This document shows, piece after piece, positions 63,237-64,000 of a DNA stretch of 64,000 nucleotides. The position numbers and the translations under genes are program-made. Where the stretch lies: NCBI RefSeq assembly GCF_032883915.1, contig NZ_CP120717.1, forward strand, positions 5,720,501 through 5,784,500. The letters are read 5' to 3'. Within the stretch, counting starts at the first letter, position 1; every line of letters starts with the position of its first letter. The notes beneath the pieces are model-generated. The model ran no database searches. It was not told the DNA's origin and saw nothing but the letters and a program-made list of their open reading frames with translations. The DNA is from Endozoicomonas sp. 8E (GTDB lineage: Bacteria > Pseudomonadota > Gammaproteobacteria > Pseudomonadales > Endozoicomonadaceae).

Positions 63237-63330
63237 GTGAACTTTCTTACTAAAACCGGCTCTAAGCTGCAGAATCAATTTTGAATACCCTTGCCAATCA
63301 GGGATAAATAACAACTATGGAAAACGAACA
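63237..63330 (+). promoter_or_regulatory. Shared leader, copy 13
   Basis: tgtgaactttcttactaaaa, then ccggctctaagctgcagaat and tttgaatacccttgccaatc, then agggataaataacaac. Confidence 0.75.
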
Positions 63331-64000
63331 ATGGATCGCATAGATAACAAATCACCTGGAAGCACGCCAACCTCATCGACACTTGAACAACCTCCATCAA
63401 TTACACCAATGGGTACCATTATGGGCAAGGACGTCATTGTACGTGACAAGAATGAGTTTTCATTATTGCTCGATTTACCCGAGCATATGCAATCCAAAAT
63501 TTTCACTTATTTGCAGGCTCGTGATATTGCTCATTTAACACGGACAAATTCATCCATTAACAACAGGCTCAAAAATGATGCCACAATGGCAAGGGCGTGG
63601 TATCGCCGGTTTGCTTCATCACACCAGGCTCTACTAAAAACAATCGTCACTGCAAAAGATAAAGATGAACTCCGGAAATGGTTGCGGCGTTTTACAAAGG
63701 ATGAGGCGTTAGTGAAGTCAATCATGGATCGCCAGGCCAGTATTCACTTTCCCGCTCTGTTCTTTTTCAGCCTCACTAATCTGATGTCTCAATGTAAAAC
63801 ATTTAAATTAGAGACAAAAGCCAGCCTCCCCTGTAATGGTGGGATGAACTCAGCTGTCATCAGCTCCGATGGCCGCCATGTGGTGACCCATACTGACGAT
63901 ACATGGATGAAAATCTTCAGCCAGAAGGGCGATGGGTTATGGCAACCAAAAGGCACTATCTTCCATGACGACTTCGTCATATCGTCCATCTTCAGCGCCA
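63331..64000 (+). CDS. F-box/WD40-like repeat protein, paralogue 13 (partial, cut by window edge)
   Basis: 223 codons open to the end, starting MDRIDNKSPGSTPTSSTLEQ. F-box-like segment LDLPEHMQSKIFTYLQARDI, then AHLTRTNSSINN. The linker RRFTKDEALVKSIMDRQ is followed by the first repeat (SAVISSDGRHVVTHTDD) and the start of the second. No disruption is seen, so the array continues beyond the window. Confidence 0.8.
   Translation, partial: MDRIDNKSPGSTPTSSTLEQPPSITPMGTIMGKDVIVRDKNEFSLLLDLPEHMQSKIFTYLQARDIAHLTRTNSSINNRLKNDATMARAWYRRFASSHQALLKTIVTAKDKDELRKWLRRFTKDEALVKSIMDRQASIHFPALFFFSLTNLMSQCKTFKLETKASLPCNGGMNSAVISSDGRHVVTHTDDTWMKIFSQKGDGLWQPKGTIFHDDFVISSIFSA

Overview
The window looks like the chromosome of a host-associated marine gammaproteobacterium, most likely of the Endozoicomonas type. 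This is an inference. It rests on ordinary gammaproteobacterial housekeeping genes (moa/mod, RND efflux, YcgN, type IV pilin) sitting beside a large block of eukaryote-like genes: F-box plus WD40-like propellers, ankyrin repeats and secreted C2H2 fingers. No rRNA, tRNA or CRISPR array was found.

Left part (1-25 kb) is mostly conventional. It opens with a PglL-type pilin O-oligosaccharyltransferase that runs off the edge and a type IV pilin. A broken coiled-coil membrane gene and a parDE toxin-antitoxin pair follow. The molybdenum block reads leftward as mobA-moaB-moaC, then moaD-moaE-modA-modB-modC, with an antisense coiled-coil gene wedged between moaC and moaD. Next come a 1076-residue unknown protein with a Rossmann-like glycine motif, an SLC13/DASS transporter, a palindromic repeat block, ycgN, two crotonase-family genes (one a MenB of the Asp-containing type), an SCP2 protein, a flavin-reductase-fold protein, a DUF4202 protein, a thioredoxin-fold protein and a complete tripartite RND pump.

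Right part (25-64 kb) is accessory. It starts with a secreted protein carrying four unusual C2H2 fingers and a 911-residue ankyrin-type protein. It then holds thirteen paralogues (twelve complete, one cut by the window edge) of an F-box protein followed by 10 or 11 repeats of about 44 residues that look like WD40 blades. All but one are on the plus strand. Each is preceded by the same leader of about 70-100 bp. That leader also precedes an unrelated gene at 62043-62810, so it looks like a shared promoter or 5' region. Between the copies lie a secreted Cys-rich protein, a secreted protein with the His-Asp-Gln-Cys layout of CE-clan (YopJ/Ulp1-like) enzymes plus decayed copies of it, an orphan ParD-like fragment, two tiny overlapping membrane proteins, transposase and WD-gene remnants, and several families of MITE-like inverted-repeat elements.

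How it may work together (inference): F-box plus propeller is the architecture of eukaryotic SCF ubiquitin-ligase substrate adaptors. A paralogue array under one leader type, with mosaic recombination among copies and with protease-like, ankyrin and zinc-finger neighbours, reads as an expanding repertoire of host-directed effectors. No secretion machinery is visible in the window, and most of the propeller proteins lack an obvious signal peptide.
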